From: Chaetoderma sp. LZ-2023a
Taxonomy: Eukaryota > Mollusca > Caudofoveata > Chaetodermatida > Chaetodermatidae
Assembly (NCBI GenBank): GCA_034401795.1
Contig: JAVVLW010001269.1
Location: forward strand, 1-64,000
Length of the DNA stretch: 64,000 bases
Reading direction: 5' to 3'
A program made the translations under genes and the position numbers. Positions 32,747 through 44,147 of this stretch are shown here, piece by piece. Position 1 is the first letter of the stretch; every line of letters starts with the position of its first letter. The notes beneath the pieces are model-generated. The model did not search any database, was not told the origin of the DNA, and saw only the letters and a list, made by a program, of their open reading frames with translations.

Positions 32747-32814
32747 TCTGTTTGCGCAGTTGCTGTCAGAGGCATCACCAGCACCCAGTCAAATTAGTTT
32801 CAAGAATTCAACAG
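32747..32814. repeat. Palindromic MITE, family P2, right-biased copy
   Basis: ATTCTGTTTGCGCAGTTGCT on the left is decayed. CAGCACCCAGTCAAATTAGT and TTCAAGAATTCAACAG on the right are preserved. Confidence 0.6.
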
Positions 32815-33045
32815 CTTGCCTGTATAGTTTTGTAGAAATTGAGATTTAGATTGATCTCAACACAGGCAAAGAGTGGGTGGAGCTTAACTAGAGATGGGTG
32901 GGGCAAAGAATAATCTGTTCCTCCATTGTGCTATAACCATGTGTCTGCCTGTCCATGTATGATCAACAATGGTGGCATGTTTTGTTGTTTCTTGATGGAT
33001 TAACAGCAAACTTTGTCAAGTAGGTACCTATATAGATGTGTAATA

Positions 33046-33257
33046 TTAACCCTTTCTTGACGAAGTCGGCCCAAACCGGCCTCTGGAGTTCTCTTGAGAA
33101 ATGTCCATTTGCGGGCCAAGAGGAGACTATTTTTGAAAATTTGCCACTGAAATTTCCAGTGACAAATTTCCAAAAATAGTCTTCTCTGGGCTTGAAAATG
33201 AGTTCAATAAGGAAATATTCTGATTTTCTTGACCAAATTTAGTCATGAAAGGGTTAA
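33046..33257. mobile_element. P1 MITE, complete with TTAA ends
   Basis: The copy runs from TTAACCCTTTCTTGACGAAG to AGTCATGAAAGGGTTAA. Its core GCCAAGAGGAGACTATTTTT is answered by CAAAAATAGTCTTCTCTGGG. The central apex is shortened compared with other copies (TGAAATTTCCAG). Confidence 0.8.
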
Positions 33258-33310
33258 AGTGATTAGTGATTTAATCCTGATCACCAAGATAAATGGCATA
33301 TGATAAGATA

Positions 33311-33544
33311 TTAACCCTTTAATGGTCAAGATTGGTCAAGAAAATTTAAATCTTGCTTCATGAATGTCGATTTACAGGCTAATAGAAGACTACATGTATT
33401 TTTGCAAATGTTCCACGGGAATAGGTTTACTTATCGAGCCAGCCATTCGAGTGGTCAATTTTCAAAAAATAAACTTTACAAATGGACATTCCTCAAGGCC
33501 ACTACAGAGGTCGGTTTTGGCCAGCTTGACCATTTAATTGTTAA
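33311..33544. mobile_element. P1 MITE, complete with TTAA ends
   Basis: TTAACCCTTTAATGGTCAAG at the left is matched by CTTGACCATTTAATTGTTAA at the right. The core contains TTATCGAGCCAGCCATTCGA and a diverged left arm. Its length of 234 bp is typical of the family. Confidence 0.85.
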
Positions 33545-33835
33545 ATGGCACGAATTAATAATGCTGAAAGATAATACTTGTATGCTACATTTCCTCATTT
33601 AAAACTATTAATTTTTGGCATGCTGAACAAGTACGATTCTTACTTGGGTGTGGTAATCATGTCCACCAGTGAAAAAACGAGTGCGTTTGTCAACTTTTTT
33701 GTCAAGATTTTGATGGACAGACAGTTATATAATAACCGTGACATAAAAATAAATAGTTCTTATTGTTAAGTAATCAGTCAAGCAATCATTAAATGTATCC
33801 CTTGATTGAGGGTATTTCAATTAATCGGGCTGCCT

Positions 33836-34203
33836 TTTTGTCTCGCCTGCGAAGCAGAAAGCGAGATATGTGTCACTTTTCCGACGGCGTCAACAATCTT
33901 AATTTTTTGTGTTTAGCAAAACTTATTCGCTTATATTTCAGGATCAATTAATCCTATTGCAACTAAACTTGTCTATGTGGTTGCCTATACTGTTAGATTG
34001 CGGCATGATACTGAGGTCACAAGGTCAAGGTCATACAAAACTAGTTTATTTCAAGTTTAAGTTTTTGCGTCTAGCAAAACTTCTCGGCTTATCTTTCAGG
34101 ATTGTTTAATCCTATTGGGACTAAACTTGCATACATTGTTACCTATAATGTTAGGAAGCAGCATGCTGACGCTGAAATCACAAGGTCAAAGGCCAAGGTC
34201 ATT
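33836..34203. mobile_element. Dispersed element with hairpin start (TCTCGCCTGCGAAGCAGAAA)
   Basis: The opening TCTCGCCTGCGAAGCAGAAAGCGAGA folds on itself (first 20 bases shown in the call, then GCGAGA). Two tandem blocks follow with TAGCAAAACTT, TTTCAGGATTGTTTAATCCT and CACAAGGTCAAAGGCCAAGG. Related sequence flanks the DIRS-B insertion (37500-37783 and 44188-44220), showing that DIRS-B landed inside a copy of this family. Confidence 0.6.
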
Positions 34204-34208
34204 CTGAC

Positions 34209-35885
34209 CTCTACAAAACTTATTAGCTCACCTGGCCTGTGAGTTTATGCCGTGGCAACCGTCCATCGTCCGTCCATCAGCTTTTCCTTTAAATGACTTC
34301 TCAATAACCGCTGGGCCGATTTAAATTATATTTGTCAGGAAGCATCCTGAGGACATAGGGATCCAAGTTTATTCAAATGAAGCCAATCGGCCAATTTGGC
34401 CGGTGGCCATCTTGGATTTTGGCCGATTTTAGGAAACGTCAAAATCTTCTCCAAAACCGTTTGTGGGATTGATGAAAACCTCTTGAAATATGATCTAGAG
34501 CAAGAGCTGAACCAAGTTTGTTCAAGGAAACTTGATTGGTCAAATGGTTCGGCGGCCATCTTGGTTGACCTAGTTTTAGCGAAAACGATTTCTTCTCCAG
34601 AACCGCTGAAGGGATCGAAATTTGGCAGATATGATTAGGGACTATGGGCAATTAAAGTTTGTTCAAGGGAAGTTGAACCGTAAAAAAAAACATGGCCGCT
34701 GTGCCCAATCAAAATATAGTGTGTTTGGCGACCATATTAAATTTTTTTGTTTGATCGATTTTGAGGCCGAAATTGGTTTTATGTGTTTTTTGGTATTCTG
34801 ATCTCAAATTTGCAATTTTCGAAACGCTTGGATAAGCGGTTTGGCGGCCATCTTTTTCCATCATTTTCCCGCCAAAAACTCCCATACTAAAGCAATGGGA
34901 AATTAAACTACTGGGCCAATTTCAATTATATTTGTCAGGAAGCATCCTTAGGGCATAGAGATTCATGTTTATTCAAACGAAGCCGATCGGCCAATTGGAA
35001 TGGCGGCCATCTTGGATTTTTACCGATTTTTAGAAACGTCTTTAAAAAATCTCAGAAACCACCCTAACCCCTAAGCCTCATGAAATATTATCTATGGCAA
35101 GAGGTGATCCAAGTTTGTTCAAGAGAACTTGATTGTTCAAATGATTCGGTTTGGCAATCATATTGGATTTATTTACTTGATAGATTTTGAGGCAGAAATT
35201 TGGTTTTATATATGTTTTTTGGGTATTCTGAGCTCAAATTTGCCATTTCGAAACTGTCGGATAAACGGTTTGGTGGCCATCTTGGATTATTTTCCCGCGG
35301 GAATCTCCCATATTAAAACAATTTTAAATTTAAAATGTCCTCAAGAACTGCTAGGCTGATTTCAATTATATGTGGCAGGATGCATCCTTAGGACATCCAA
35401 GTTTGTTCAAACAAAACGATCGGCCAATTTGGCTGGCGGCCATCTCAGATTTTGGCCGATTTTTAGAAATATCTTTAAAAATCTTTTCCGAGACCGCTTG
35501 GGGGTTCAAAGCGCATGAAATATCATCTAGGGCAAGAGCTGCACCAAGTTTGTTCAAGGGAACTTGATTGGCCAAATGGTTTGGTGGCCGTTTTGGATAA
35601 CCTATTTTTTGCCAAAACAACTCCAGAACCACTGAACGGATTGAGCCGAAATCTGGGAGATATTATTAGGCTCTGAGTGGCATTAAAGTTTGTTCAAGGG
35701 AAGGGGCTATGTCAAAAACATGACCGCAGTGGACCAATCAAAATGTAGCGTGTTTGGCAGCCATATTGGACTTGCAGAAATGTCCACAAACGCATGTAAA
35801 AGACTACTAAACAATCCAACAATAATTTTGTCAAGTGCTCCAGGAGTCCAGGTGAGCGACACAGGCCCCTTGGGCCTCGTGTTTT
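34209..35885. mobile_element. Dispersed element AGCTCACCTGG...CCAGGTGAGC
   Basis: The left end is TAGCTCACCTGGCCTGTGAG, followed by CCATCGTCCGTCCATCAGC. The right end is GTCCAGGTGAGCGACACAGG then CCCCTTGGGCCTCGTG. The body repeats modules of GGCCGATTTCAATTATAT, GTCAGGAAGCATCCT, GGCCATCTTGGATTTTGGCC and CCAAGTTTGTTCAAGGGAAC. The 11-base ends AGCTCACCTGG and CCAGGTGAGC(G) are inverted repeats, and the left end also folds on itself. No protein is encoded. A second copy, split by the hAT element, lies at 52259-58377. The class is not obvious to me. Confidence 0.7.
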
Positions 35886-35891
35886 TCAATG

Positions 35892-37492
35892 TTAAAGGGA
35901 AACTCCAGTGAAAATCGGGAATAAGTCAACTAAAGATATACAATAAATCGAAATAGTTGCCACAAAAAAATATCAAATACACTGTTCCATTGCCGAGAAG
36001 TAATAAAATGAATATGCCCAAAACGCTCGAAAACATGTCTCTTCGGGCGCATCCATTTTCTCGCAACAAGAGCAAGAAACAGCGAGATTATGACGTCAAC
36101 GACACACCAGCAAAATACCGCCAGCGTGTTTAGATTTACCTGTTTACTTCTCGTTATGAAGGCCGAATATTAACCCTTTAATGACCAAAAATAGCGTTCT
36201 CGTGACCTGCGTCCTCAACGTGACGATTGCAGAGGCCAGTGCTGGCATGAGATGATTAAATCGAAACATGTCCGCATGTCAAGCATGGGCTTGCAGCAAT
36301 AGAATCCTCAGAAGCATCCACATAAAAAGGAGCTAACTGAAAGATGGCTTCATAACATCGGCACTGGATGGATATCCTCCACATTTAAATTTGGAAGACA
36401 CAAGTTAAGAACATATAGTCTGTATAATTTTAAAATAATGTGTCATGCATTTCAAAACAAAAGGCACGGTACTTAATTTTAATATAACAGAATCAAGCTC
36501 GACAATTAAGGTCATTATTTGCTTGCATCAATTGTAAAATGGGATTTGCAAACCAAAATGAAACGATGTCGCTGATTGTCCGGTCGGTCAATTATAGGCA
36601 ATCGCTTGGCGGCTTACTTCGTAGACGATAGTAGGTGACAGCTAGTAAATAATGACACGTTTACGCTAGACGTAATTAGTAATTTAGTGTTTTCACACTA
36701 TTGAAATCCAGCGTTATTAATCATTTACAACGTTTACTCACAATTTTAAAATAACTATGCAGAGTGTTGAATATTCTGAATTAAATTTGCCTGGAATTAT
36801 GTTGCAGTAGCTTCCAAACTAATTAGTTTCACACAATAGGCATATGCAGGGTAAATTTTAAGCTTTCTGCTTTTCTGTCCTTGAAAGAGTTGACTAACTG
36901 ATCCCAAATTTTTTAATGTTGACCCATATTTACTTCCTGTTGAATATTTTGAAACTGGAATTTGACTGGAAGCATAAGTTGCAATAGCAACAGCTTTCGG
37001 AGAAATTACTTTCATCATTTATTCAACTAACATATTTTTCAAGAATTTGTTGTAGCTGGTTGATTGCAAACATGCTCCTGGCATATACCCCTTCAATGAT
37101 TTTTTAAAATAGAAATTGTCCATAAGAAGACAACTTTTGACAATTTAGCACTACAATGACTGGCGCGATCATGGGGACACTAATTGCACTTTAATTTCCT
37201 CCAAACACTGTGGCAAAGTGTCAGTTGTTTAGGCAGTACGCTAATTATCCACGAAATGCAAGATTTACCTCCCCTGGTTATGGCTATCCTCGATCGGGCA
37301 AAGAGAGGTGTGTCAGTGACGTCAGCCGCTTGTCCAAAATGGCGCCTCTATCTACTGGTTACTTTAGCAATTTAAATTGAGGATATCTTTTCTATTTGTT
37401 GGCATAAAATTGTGCTCTTGATCTCAAATTAATGCTGAGAATTAGTACTTTATGTCAGATGCATAGCATCCCCCAGTGGAATATCCCTTTAA
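35892..37492. mobile_element. TTAA-flanked DNA element with TTAAAGGGA(A/T)A termini, nested MITEs inside
   Basis: TTAAAGGGAAACTCCAGTG at the left is the imperfect reverse complement of CCAGTGGAATATCCCTTTAA at the right. It sits directly after the end of the preceding dispersed element. The interior holds a P1-like start (TTAACCCTTTAATGACCAAA at about 36172), two P2 palindromes (36765-36833 and 36938-37027) and no transposase. TTAA at both ends suggests piggyBac-like target use (inference). Confidence 0.55.
36765..37027. repeat. Two P2 palindromes in tandem
   Basis: The copies 36765-36833 and 36938-37027 carry TGTTGAATATTCTGAATTAA and CTGTTGAATATTTTGAAACT starts with degenerate right arms (AATTAGTTTCACACAAT, ATTACTTTCATCATTTATTC). 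Confidence 0.6.
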
Positions 37493-37792
37493 GTTTTTAG
37501 GCCTAGCTAATCGTATCATACTATGTTTCGGGATTGTTTAACCCTAATGAAACACAACTTGGGTACATGGTTATGCCAAGAGATTGCAGGATGGTGACAT
37601 GGAGGTCACCAAGTCAAAGGTTAAGGCCATTCTAATATTGCTATTTAACCTCTGCTTTTTCAACCTTAATTTGTTCCCTTCAGCAAATCATTTATATTTC
37701 ACGATTGGTTAATTCTGTTGGAACAAAACTTGAATACATGGTTACCTATTAAGTTAGGAAGCAGCATGATAACACATATTTCTACTTCGAAT

Positions 37793-37957
37793 AATACTTA
37801 CCAGATGTACTAGTATGATAATGCCTATTATCTAGTCTAGCTCAAAATAAACAATTAAAACTCGGCACTCTCCTGGTCCTGCCCATACTGTGTCCGGGAA
37901 TTACCATAGCCGCAGGTACCGAGTCAATTCCCAATCACAGTCAGATTCGCTTATTTT
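37793..37957 (+). repeat. DIRS-B left inverted terminal repeat
   Basis: This segment matches the reverse complement of 43985-44147 nearly base for base (for example TAGTCTAGCTCAAAATAAAC and GTACCGAGTCAATT). A few substitutions and small indels are visible, such as CGGCACTCTCCTGG against CTGCACTCTCTTGG. Confidence 0.9.
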
Positions 37958-38523
37958 GCAGACTTGAAGTTGCATGTTTTCTAGTATTTTTTAATTTACG
38001 CGGGCTCTCGTCTATTCGTTGCTGGCATCATGGAGGGAAAAGGAGTCATCACAGGGGCAGGTTGTATCAATCTAGAATTTATACGTTCGTGCCGTGAAAA
38101 TTGCTTAAATTGGCACATTATTCTAAAATGGTAGCCATTGTTGGAGTCGCTCCGGTACTCGCTAACTATTTAATCTTCACCGGGTACTCGGACTCTTGCC
38201 AAGATGGATGCGCCCTTAGCCAAGATGGCGGCGCCCATGATTAATGTTTCGTTTTGGCTTGGTGTGTCTATGCACTCTGTTTTATGCCGATCTTTAGCTC
38301 TCTCTTCATTGACAAGGGTGTTTGTAGCGATCGGCATTTATTTCTTGGCGTTATTATCATTAGTTAATTTCCAATTTGTGTTTATTAATTTTCACTCAAA
38401 AAAAGTTTCAAATATTTCCTGCCTAAAGGCTTGATTATCATTAATTTAAGAGAACGTTAATGTTTCTAAGTAATTTTATCTTACAATCAAGTCAATTGTG
38501 CGTATTGCTCGTCATCGTATGTC

Positions 38524-40185
38524 ATGTGCAGCGTTTTAATTCTTCTCTGTGTTCGCAGAAGACCAAGAACCAGAACACTGTGTCAGAAGTGCAACAGGTT
38601 CACGAAGCGCAAGTTCAATGGTCACCACTGTGTCGCTTGCGCGAAGTGCAAAGTGGGAAGTCCTTGTGATGTGTGCGCCAAGTGGTCGTCGGAGTTGGTG
38701 GCCCAGTTTAAGGCAATGTTTGAGTCCTTGAAGTCCAAGATCCCGACGATGCAGGCTGGTGCAGGGTAACCTTTCGGTGGTCCGGCTAGTTCTGCGGATG
38801 GACAAGCACCTGTCCTTTCTCCGACCTTGGCTCAAAAGCTGACGGCGGAGGAGGAAGATCTGCTAATGGAAGATTCCGGCATGCCGGATATTTCGTTAAC
38901 GACTCAACCAGGTACATCCCAGGGATCTCCCTGGGGATTTGTACGGGTTTGCCAAGCGGGTGGTAATGTCGACGTTTCGTCGGACATTTTTCACCCGGAT
39001 TTCGCTCAACCCACGTTGTCGTTGGAGCCGTGCTTTGCGGTTCCTAGCGGCATCCCGGTGGTGTTAGGTGCGGCTCCTCTCAGAGTTCCGTCATCTACCG
39101 TGGGGAAAGCGGCTGAGTCCCGGCTCCCGTGCTGAAGCCGATGGACTGCAGTGAATCTGTGTCCGGCGATTCGTTGGACACTGGTGCCGCTAGTAGTCGG
39201 GCCATGGACGCGTTTCATGTTGGAAGAAGTGCGGGCCATAGTTCTCAGCATGGATTGTCGGTGGCCTACTCATCCAACGGTGAGAAGGAAGATGAGAACG
39301 ATAGTCCATTGATGGATGAGTCCTCTTTTTGCACCAAAGCTGAATGGGTGCAGGTCCTTGACTGGATGTCCGGCCGTCTCGGATTGGCATCGGATCAGGG
39401 ATCTCAGCGCGATTAGGCGATGGAACGGATGTCAGAGCGAGCGGCTAGCGCTCTGTCAAGTGGCTCTTCGGCCATGCCGACGCTCCCTTTGGACACGCAG
39501 ACTTCCGACATGTTGGAGGTTGTGGCGTATCGTCTGGTTCAGCCAGATTATGCATTGCCCAAGGCCCTGAAGGGGTTAAGTAGTAGGGTCCATTTTCCGG
39601 AGCAGGCCTACCATCAGTATGCCCGGGTTCCACGGCTTTCCGTCGGGGAGCGAGAGGCGGTGAATAGGCTGTTGGCTGGCAAATCGAAGGGGCGTTCTCG
39701 TCCCTTAGTTTCCCAGGCCAATAAGGATCCTTTTAATGAGTTAATGCTCATTGAGGATGCAGCCATGGCTGCGCTCTTGCACGGATGTACCGTCCTACAG
39801 GGTATGCTGACCTGCGTGGCGGAAGGTGGAGAAGTGCCAGAGGCTGCTCCCGGAGTTGTCCGGGACACCATGCGCTTGTCCCAGGATTGCCTGTCCAGGG
39901 TGATCACCAGATCATTGGCGGAGTTGTAGAACCAGGACCTGAGATGAGGGCTGTGTTATCTTCTGCGCCTTTCATTGGTCCAGGCTTGTTCGGCGGCTCG
40001 GCACGGCAAGCTTTATCCAAGGTCGCGTCAATGGTCGCTGAGCAGGAAGTAGTCGGCAAGTCGTGGAAATCGACTAAGAGGACACAGCCGGGGCAGTCCT
40101 ACAAACAGCAGATGGGCATCCGGATTGCAGGGACCTGGCTGTTCGTCCTCACAAGTCCTCTAATAAGGCGGTTATCATAAAGATA
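38524..40185 (+). pseudogene. DIRS-B ORF1 (gag-like), frameshifted
   Basis: At 38581-38688 the frame encodes C-x2-C-x12-C-x2-C-x2-C-x5-C-x2-C then AKWSSE, the Cys module shared with DIRS-A. Acidic and Ser-rich sequence follows (LTAEEEDLLMEDSGMPDISL from 38827). After a stop at 39414-39416, 39420-39929 encodes LPLDTQTSDMLEVVAYRLVQ, then DPFNELMLIEDAAMAALLHG and DTMRLSQDCLSRVITRSLAE. The last parts read like a helical capsid-type region. The frame changes at about 38768, 39135 and 39929, so the copy is not functional as read. Confidence 0.65.
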
Positions 40186-40329
40186 GTCATGGCGGTGATC
40201 CCGGGCCGTCATATTCCAAGAAACCGCGGGGCGGCCGTGGAGGTCGGTCCTGACGGGTTTCCGGCGGAATCAGTTCCGGTGACGTCAGGAACGAAGAGAG
40301 TCGAGAATCTTCACCCAAGCAATTTAGCG

Positions 40330-41020
40330 TCTTATCGTGCAATATCGACCGCCAGCTGTGTGCAGATTTCAATTGTTCTCAAGCCAATGGGAACGGGTCA
40401 TGCGAGATTGTTTAGTCTGTCAGTGGTTAAGAAACAGCTACGAACCGGACTGGCTCATCCGTCAATCGTTAGTTCCGTTAACATCGACTCCAGTGTGCCA
40501 GTGTGGACTCCCGTTCCAAGGGAATCCGATCGTCTAGATGCCATTTGCTCAGAAATTGAAGCTCTTCAGCGGAAGAACGCGATTCATCTAGTCCGCAATC
40601 AACCCTCCCTAGGCTTCTATTCGATGATGTTCCTCGTTCCGAAACGTACCAGAGGTTGGAGACCAATTCTCAATCTCAAACTGTTGAACAAATTTATTCT
40701 TTCTCCAAAGTTTCAGATGGAGACTGTAGCAGCGGTGATGACAGGGCTGAGAAAAGGCATGTGGGCAGTGTCGATAGATCTGAAGTATGCATATTTTTAT
40801 ATTCCAATGTCAATTCCTTTTCAGAACTACCTTTGCTTTACATTCCAAGACAATGTTTGGGAATTCAATGCGCTTCCATTCGGCCTGACCACAGCACCGA
40901 GGTTCTTCACCAAAGTGGTTCTCGCCATGACTTCTTATCTTCGCAGGAGAAACATAGCTGTTCATACTTACATAGACGACTGGCTGCTGAAGGCGGGGAA
41001 TCCAGTCACTGCGCAACAAT
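40330..41020 (+). pseudogene. DIRS-B reverse transcriptase
   Basis: The N-terminal part (RFQLFSSQWERVMRDCLVCQ) is in one frame to about 40480. The rest is in the frame open from 40189: WTPVPRESDRLDAICSEIEA, GFYSMMFLVPKRTRGWRPIL, NLKLLNKFILSPKFQMETV, VSIDLKYAYFYIP, FNALPFGLTTAPRFFTKV and YIDDWLLKAG. The catalytic Asp residues lie in DLKYAYF and YIDDW. RT domains 2-6 are complete. A frameshift near 41020 separates it from the next domain. Confidence 0.85.
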
Positions 41021-41022
41021 CT

Positions 41023-42196
41023 TCAGGTAGTCCTAGCCTTACTAAAGGATCTAGGATGGATTGTGAATCTAGAGAAATCAGAACTGACTCCATCCCAGGA
41101 GTTTGTTTATCTGGGAATATTTTTCTACCTCAGAGACAGCGTAGCTTTTCCGGCGGAGAGCAGAGTCAAGAGTTTGATTGCAGTAGGAGCTCTAGGAGCT
41201 TTTCTGACGGCGCGCCAATTTCTCAGGATACTGGGTTTACTAGTGTCTCTGGAGAAAGTGGTTCCTTATGCGGCACTCGGGCACAGGCTGATTCAGATGT
41301 ATCTAATGTCATTCTGGTCTCGGAGAACGGATCCGTTATCTCTGAGAATTCCAGTAAAAGAACCATTGATATTCCACCTTCAGTGGCGGTTATCAGAACA
41401 TAATCTCCTGCGAGGTGTTCCTCTACAACCTCCTCAACCACAGATGTCCATCTTCACAGATGCATCAATGACAGGTTGGGGAGCGGTATTGGACGATCAG
41501 TCAGTGTCAGGGGAATGGGATCGGACCAATGCGCAGAAACATATCAATGTTCTCGAATTATTAGCAGTGACATTAGCACTTCGAAAATCCGAGAGCTTAA
41601 TCCGAGACAAGATTGTCTTAGTAAGGACAGACAACTCAACAGTGGTGTCTTATTTAAACCGCCAAGGCGTGACGAGATCACCAGAGTTGTGTATGATGAT
41701 TTGGAACCTGCTGAGGTGCCAAGAGAGGAATGTTATTCTTCGGGCAGCACACATTCCAGGAAGACTGAACATCTTAGCAGATGCTCTCAGTCGAAGGACG
41801 GTTTGTCGTCCGACGGAATGGCAGCTCAACCAATCGGTAGCGGAGGTTCTATTCAATCATTGGGGCAAGCCAAATGTGGACCTGTTTGCGATGAAACAGA
41901 ACGCAAAGATGGTCACATACGTGTCACCGAATCCGGACCCGCTAGCTCTAGCCGTAGACGCACTGGCGATAGGTTGGAAGGGAATGTACGCGTATGCGTA
42001 TCCTCCAACGATTCTCATCCCAAAAGTTCTGGCAAAGATAAGAGAGGGTATTTGCCAAGTACTACTGATCGGCCCTTATTGGCCAGGCCGATCATGGTTT
42101 ATGGATCTGCTAGACCTTTTGGTCTGCAATCCAATCCCTCTTCCAGACAGAAGAGATCTAATCTCTCAGAACAGGGGTCTGTATTTCCACGACTGA
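41023..42196 (+). pseudogene. DIRS-B RT thumb, RNase H and DIRS-specific (methyltransferase-like) domain
   Basis: The frame reads LGWIVNLEKSELTPSQEFVY, LGIFF, then RQFLRILGLLVS. RNase H follows with MSIFTDASMTGWGAVLDD (first Asp), HINVLELLAVTLAL (Glu), VLVRTDNSTVVSYLN (Asp) and HIPGRLNILADALSR. After this, PNVDLFAMKQNAKMVTYVSP, DPLALAVDALAIGWKGMYAY, PPTILIPKVLAKI and GPYWPGRSWFMDLLDLL match the domain found after RNase H in DIRS elements. The frame is open for 377 codons, the longest undamaged stretch of this element. Confidence 0.85.
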
Positions 42197-43232
42197 CCAG
42201 AAATGCTCAAATTGACTGCACAGATGTTATCAAGCAGCGTGCAATTAAGGGTGGCTTTTCTGAGCAAGCAGCGAAGTTTGTTGCTTCAGCCAGAAGAGGG
42301 TCAACCACTAAAACATATAATTATAGAATCAACAAATTTGCAGAGTGGTGTAAGGGAAGAGATATTGATCCCTTTTCTGCATCTGTTCAACACGTAGCAG
42401 ATTTTATGTCATTTATATGAAGTTGACAAACTTGTACCTTCAACCCTAGCAGCATATAAGTCTGCATTAGCTTCAGTCATTCCCAGTCTGGCCATTGAAG
42501 GAGTGGAGAATGACACTTTAAATGAAGTTATTAAAGGAATGAGCAATCTGCGACCTAGACAGCCAATACCTATCCCAGCATGGAATCGATCTCTTGTTCT
42601 ACAGGTTTTAGGGCATGCTCCCTTTGAACCGATTAGATCTATAGATATTAAACTGTTAACTATTAAATCAGTTTTCTTGGTTGCAGCAGCGTCGGCGAGA
42701 AGGAGAAGCGAAATACATGCGCTTTCTGCCGAACAAGACTGTTTTGTCATCACGGGTGAAGGTTTGAGACTACTTCCACGTCTTTGTTTCCTGGCAAAGA
42801 ATCAGTCACTTAAATATCCAGGACAGCCGATCAATTTGCCAAGTTTAATTAGACATGACCCAAACTCTTCTGCTTGGTGTCCTGTCAGATGTCTGAAAAT
42901 GTATTATAAACGCACTGAGGAGTGGAGAGATGATCCGAAATCTCTGTGGTTATGTCTCAAAGCTCCTCATTTGCGCGCCTCGAAAGATACTATTTCTCAT
43001 TGGATAGTCGATGCTATTCAGATGTCGCACAAAAAAGCAGATTGATCATGCGAATGCCCATCAGGTCCGAGCACTAGCAGCATCATCGGCCCTTTATAAG
43101 GGTGTCTCATTAGAGGAGGTGATGTCTGTAGCGCAATGGCATGCCGAGTCGTCATTCACTGATTTCTACCTTCGTGACATCTCCAGCACACTTAATCCGG
43201 TAGCCGTCGCCAATTTACTGAATCTGAACTAA
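42196..43232 (+). pseudogene. DIRS-B tyrosine recombinase, two frameshifts
   Basis: The core-binding part (VIKQRAIKGGFSEQAAKFVA, TTKTYNYRINKFAEWC) is in one frame to the TGA at 42418-42420. One base off, it continues KLVPSTLAAYKSALASVIPS. The catalytic part has Arg in ASARRRSEIHALS, a HANAHQVRALAAS H-x2-R box after a second shift at an A6 run (about 43030), and the nucleophile Tyr in SFTDFYLRDIS. The protein ends LNPVAVANLLNLN. All catalytic positions (R, H-x-x-R, Y) are present, so the damage is recent or due to base-calling indels in homopolymers. Confidence 0.85.
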
Positions 43233-43825
43233 GCCACATCCGACCACTATTTCGCACGCATCACAAGTTCTTCCACTTGCACTGAACAATGGCCATGCAC
43301 ATGACCCGAGAACGACCGTGGATTGGGCCGAGCTCCTGTGATGAACTAGAAAGACCAAGCACTCAAAATGGTGAGTGTTTACATTAATTAAGTGACTAAT
43401 TTTAAGTTTACTTATAGTCGAAATACCAGACTATCTAAGTAAATAGTCTGGACAAGAACATCTTATTCTTTTGCAGACATTAGACTCATTCCAATTTGAA
43501 AATCTAATCGATATACTGAGTTTTTTTGCACTCTACTGGACTGCCCTAGCTGAGACTTGGGGCTGACACGGGTCTGGTGGGTGTTGCTCCCAGTTTTGAC
43601 AGCCCTCTGGAATTTGTGCGGACAAATGAGGTGGGGGGGGGGGGGTGTGGGGAGCGCAGTCTAGACCATGGAAGTTTAGCACTCTATGAGTCAGATGGCA
43701 GAACCCAAGCGTATGTCAGGGTTCTAGTCTCTTCACAACCTTCTCTGTTGAATGGTAGATGAGTGCTGGTTCGAGCCTCACCTCTACCCACCGGTATTTC
43801 TTGGCTGTCGAAATCCGGAGTTTAT

Positions 43826-43922
43826 CATAATAGTACATCTGGTAAGTATTATTCGAAGTGGAATCAAAAAAGCATCCACTTTTGTTTCTACGAGAATTCT
43901 TAATACTTACCAGATGTACTAT
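43826..43922 (+). repeat. DIRS-B internal complementary region
   Basis: TAGTACATCTGGTAAGTATT followed by ATTCGAAG is the complement of the outer left end. CAAAAAAGCATCCACTTTTG and TTTCTACGAGAATTCTTAAT, CTTACCAGATGTAC are the complement of the outer right end. The two pieces meet at about 43860. This arrangement allows a circular intermediate in DIRS models (established knowledge). Confidence 0.85.
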
Positions 43923-43984
43923 GGCCCTGCCTCAGCTGCCCCGCTGAGGTGAGACTGAACTGCTTTCGCTGTTTGTCAAGGCAA

Positions 43985-44147
43985 ATATAAGACGAATCTG
44001 ACTGATTGGAAATTGACTCGGTACCTGCGGCTATGGTAATTCCCGGACACAGGATGGGCAGGACCAAGAGAGTGCAGATTTTTAATTGTTTATTTTGAGC
44101 TAGACTAGATAATAGGCATTATCATAATAGTACATCTGGTAAGTATT
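43985..44147 (-). repeat. DIRS-B right inverted terminal repeat
   Basis: Reverse complement of 37793-37957, followed by a unique outer tail to about 44187 (TTCTCGTAGAAACAAAAGCA). It carries GCGGCTATGGTAATTCCCGG and CTAGACTAGATAATAGGCAT. Confidence 0.9.

Noticed and set aside
43690..43800. tRNA-like B box (GGTTCGAGCC at about 43769) near a weak A-box-like TGAATGGTAGATGAG
   Set aside because: No acceptor stem or cloverleaf can be drawn, and it lies in the DIRS-B 3' region. It could be a chance match or a SINE relic.
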